A stretch of 6,276 nt of DNA from an uncultured beta proteobacterium. Lineage in GTDB: Bacteria; Pseudomonadota; Gammaproteobacteria; Burkholderiales; Burkholderiaceae_C. The DNA lies in contig CAIMHL010000218.1 in NCBI GenBank assembly GCA_903840825.1, forward strand, positions 1 through 6,276, read 5' to 3'. The notes beneath the pieces were generated by a model. The model was given only the letters and a program-made list of their open reading frames with translations, did not search any database and was not told the DNA's origin. A program made the translations under genes and the position numbers. Below are positions 5,285 through 6,276 of this stretch, piece by piece. Within the stretch, counting starts at the first letter, position 1; each line of letters opens with the position of its first letter.

Positions 5285-6211
5285 ATGCAAAACACACCCA
5301 TGCTGCCCCCCAACATCACGGTTCTGGAGCGCGGTTGGCTCTCGTCCAACAACATCCTGATCACAGGCCGCAAAACCACGGCCCTGATTGACAGCGGCTA
5401 CTGCACCCACGCCCCCCAAACCCTCGCCCTAGTGCAAGCCGCACTCCAAGGACGCCCGCTGGACGTGCTGGTCAACACCCATTTACACAGCGACCACTGC
5501 GGCGGCAACGCCGTGCTGCAAGCGCACTACCCCGCGCTGCAAACCTTGATCCCACCCGGCTTGAGTGCCCATGTGCGCGACTGGGACCCAGACGCCCTCA
5601 CCTTTGTACCCACTGGGCAAAACTGCCCACCATTCAGCTTCGATGCAGCACTGGTGCCCGGCACTGAACTCTCGTTGGGCGACATGACGTGGCAAGTGCA
5701 TGCCGCCCCCGGGCACGACACGCACTCGGTCATCTTGTTTGAGCCCGCCTCGCTCACGCTGGTCTCAGCCGATGCCTTGTGGGAACGCGGCTTTGGTGTG
5801 GTGTTTCCTGAGCTTGAAGGCATCGAGGCCTTTACCGCTGTGGGTGATACGCTGGATTTGATTGAGCGACTGGCCCCGAAAACAGTCATCCCCGGCCACG
5901 GCCCCGCATTTTCAGACCTGGAAACTGCCCTGAGCACCGCCCGCAAGCGACTGGCAGGCTTTGTTTATCAGCCTGCAAAACACATCACCTACGCCGCCAA
6001 AGTGCTGCTCAAGTTCAAGCTGCTTGAGGCGCAAAGCCTGTCCCAGAGCGCCCTTATGACCTGGGCCGACACCACGCCCTATTTCCGCCTGATCTTCAAC
6101 ACCCACTTCGCCGACCGCGAGTTCACCGTCTGGGTGGAGCAACTCATCGCCGACCTGGTGCGCTCTGGGGCAGCGGTGCGCGAGGGCTTGACGATTAAGA
6201 ACTTGGGATGA
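5285..6211 (+). CDS. Metallo-beta-lactamase-fold hydrolase
   Basis: The 308-residue cytoplasmic protein (no signal peptide) carries every metal-binding element of the fold: HLHSDH at 66-71 (H66, H68, D70, H71), H144 in APGHDTHS, D163 in SADALWERG and H205 in PGHGP. It is therefore expected to be an active dinuclear (Zn or Fe) hydrolase. The opening LERGWLSSNNILITGRKTTALIDSG and the C-terminal helical region (about 210-308, with AAKVLLKFKLLEAQSLSQSAL) fit the broad glyoxalase-II-like branch. It lacks marks of class B beta-lactamases, RNase J/Z or flavodiiron proteins. The substrate cannot be read from sequence; thioesters and other hydrolysable small metabolites are the general possibilities. 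It is the second gene of an operon with the FFLEELY protein. An alternative ATG at 5300 would remove five residues and lacks the good ribosome-binding site. Confidence 0.9.
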   Translation: MQNTPMLPPNITVLERGWLSSNNILITGRKTTALIDSGYCTHAPQTLALVQAALQGRPLDVLVNTHLHSDHCGGNAVLQAHYPALQTLIPPGLSAHVRDWDPDALTFVPTGQNCPPFSFDAALVPGTELSLGDMTWQVHAAPGHDTHSVILFEPASLTLVSADALWERGFGVVFPELEGIEAFTAVGDTLDLIERLAPKTVIPGHGPAFSDLETALSTARKRLAGFVYQPAKHITYAAKVLLKFKLLEAQSLSQSALMTWADTTPYFRLIFNTHFADREFTVWVEQLIADLVRSGAAVREGLTIKNLG

Positions 6212-6236
6212 AAAAACGGCACCAGAGGGTGCCGTT
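6211..6236 (-). terminator. Hairpin terminator after the hydrolase, stronger on the minus strand
   Basis: AACGGCACC (6215-6223) and GGTGCCGTT (6228-6236) form a perfect 9-bp stem with loop AGAG. It starts at the hydrolase stop codon. On the plus strand only GTGATC follows, a poor tail. On the minus strand the stem is followed by a run of T (complement of the six A at 6211-6216), a good intrinsic terminator. It probably ends a convergent gene from the right and may serve both directions. The last 40 bases (6237-6276) hold no gene that can be supported. Confidence 0.7.
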
Positions 6237-6276
6237 GTGATCAAACCTTTTACTTACAAAACAAATAGTCCTCTAA

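Noticed and set aside
5285..6211. Hydrolase as an antibiotic-resistance beta-lactamase
   Set aside because: It has the generic metal-binding motifs of the fold but no signal peptide and no class B beta-lactamase features; the broad hydrolase superfamily is the proper level of assignment.
1..6276. Defence system, mobile element, CRISPR or tRNA anywhere in the window
   Set aside because: No transposase, integrase, repeat-spacer pattern, tRNA cloverleaf or defence-protein motif was seen; gene content and composition look uniformly chromosomal.

Overview
The window reads as ordinary chromosome of a betaproteobacterium in the Burkholderiales, most likely the Comamonadaceae (Rhodoferax/Polaromonas-like). 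This rests on the recognisable protein families, the moderately high GC, the codon choice, and an intergenic element after gshA that resembles dispersed repeats I recall from that family. No database search was possible, so the placement is an inference. There are no mobile elements, CRISPR arrays, rRNAs or tRNAs that I can see.

Left to right: the window opens inside an AMP nucleosidase gene (amn) on the minus strand, which starts at 690 and runs off the left edge. A 196-bp divergent intergenic region with a perfect 9-bp inverted repeat separates it from a plus-strand flavin oxidoreductase of the nitronate monooxygenase/FabK superfamily (887-1822). That protein carries Phe where the family's catalytic His is expected. 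A 114-bp spacer with a GC hairpin precedes gshA (1937-3499), a full-length glutamate-cysteine ligase of the E. coli type. The 268-bp region 3500-3767 holds no gene but is rich in dyads: a terminator-like hairpin, a possible dispersed repeat, a second hairpin, and two candidate operators before an OmpW-family outer-membrane protein gene (3768-4370). Three back-to-back dyads follow that gene, the last being a convincing intrinsic terminator with eight T residues. The final unit is a two-gene operon: an uncharacterised protein with an FFLDELY motif, recognised as the 'FFLEELY' family (4538-5275), followed 9 bp later by a complete metallo-beta-lactamase-fold hydrolase (5285-6211). The window closes with a hairpin that would terminate best on the minus strand, which suggests a convergent gene just beyond the right edge.

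The genes do not form one pathway. amn (adenylate breakdown) and gshA (first step of glutathione synthesis) are housekeeping metabolism. The flavin enzyme is probably a detoxifying or general oxidoreductase. The OmpW-like protein is an envelope barrel. The FFLEELY/hydrolase pair is the least understood part and the best candidate for unexplored function. No defence system or other clearly new multi-gene system is visible.
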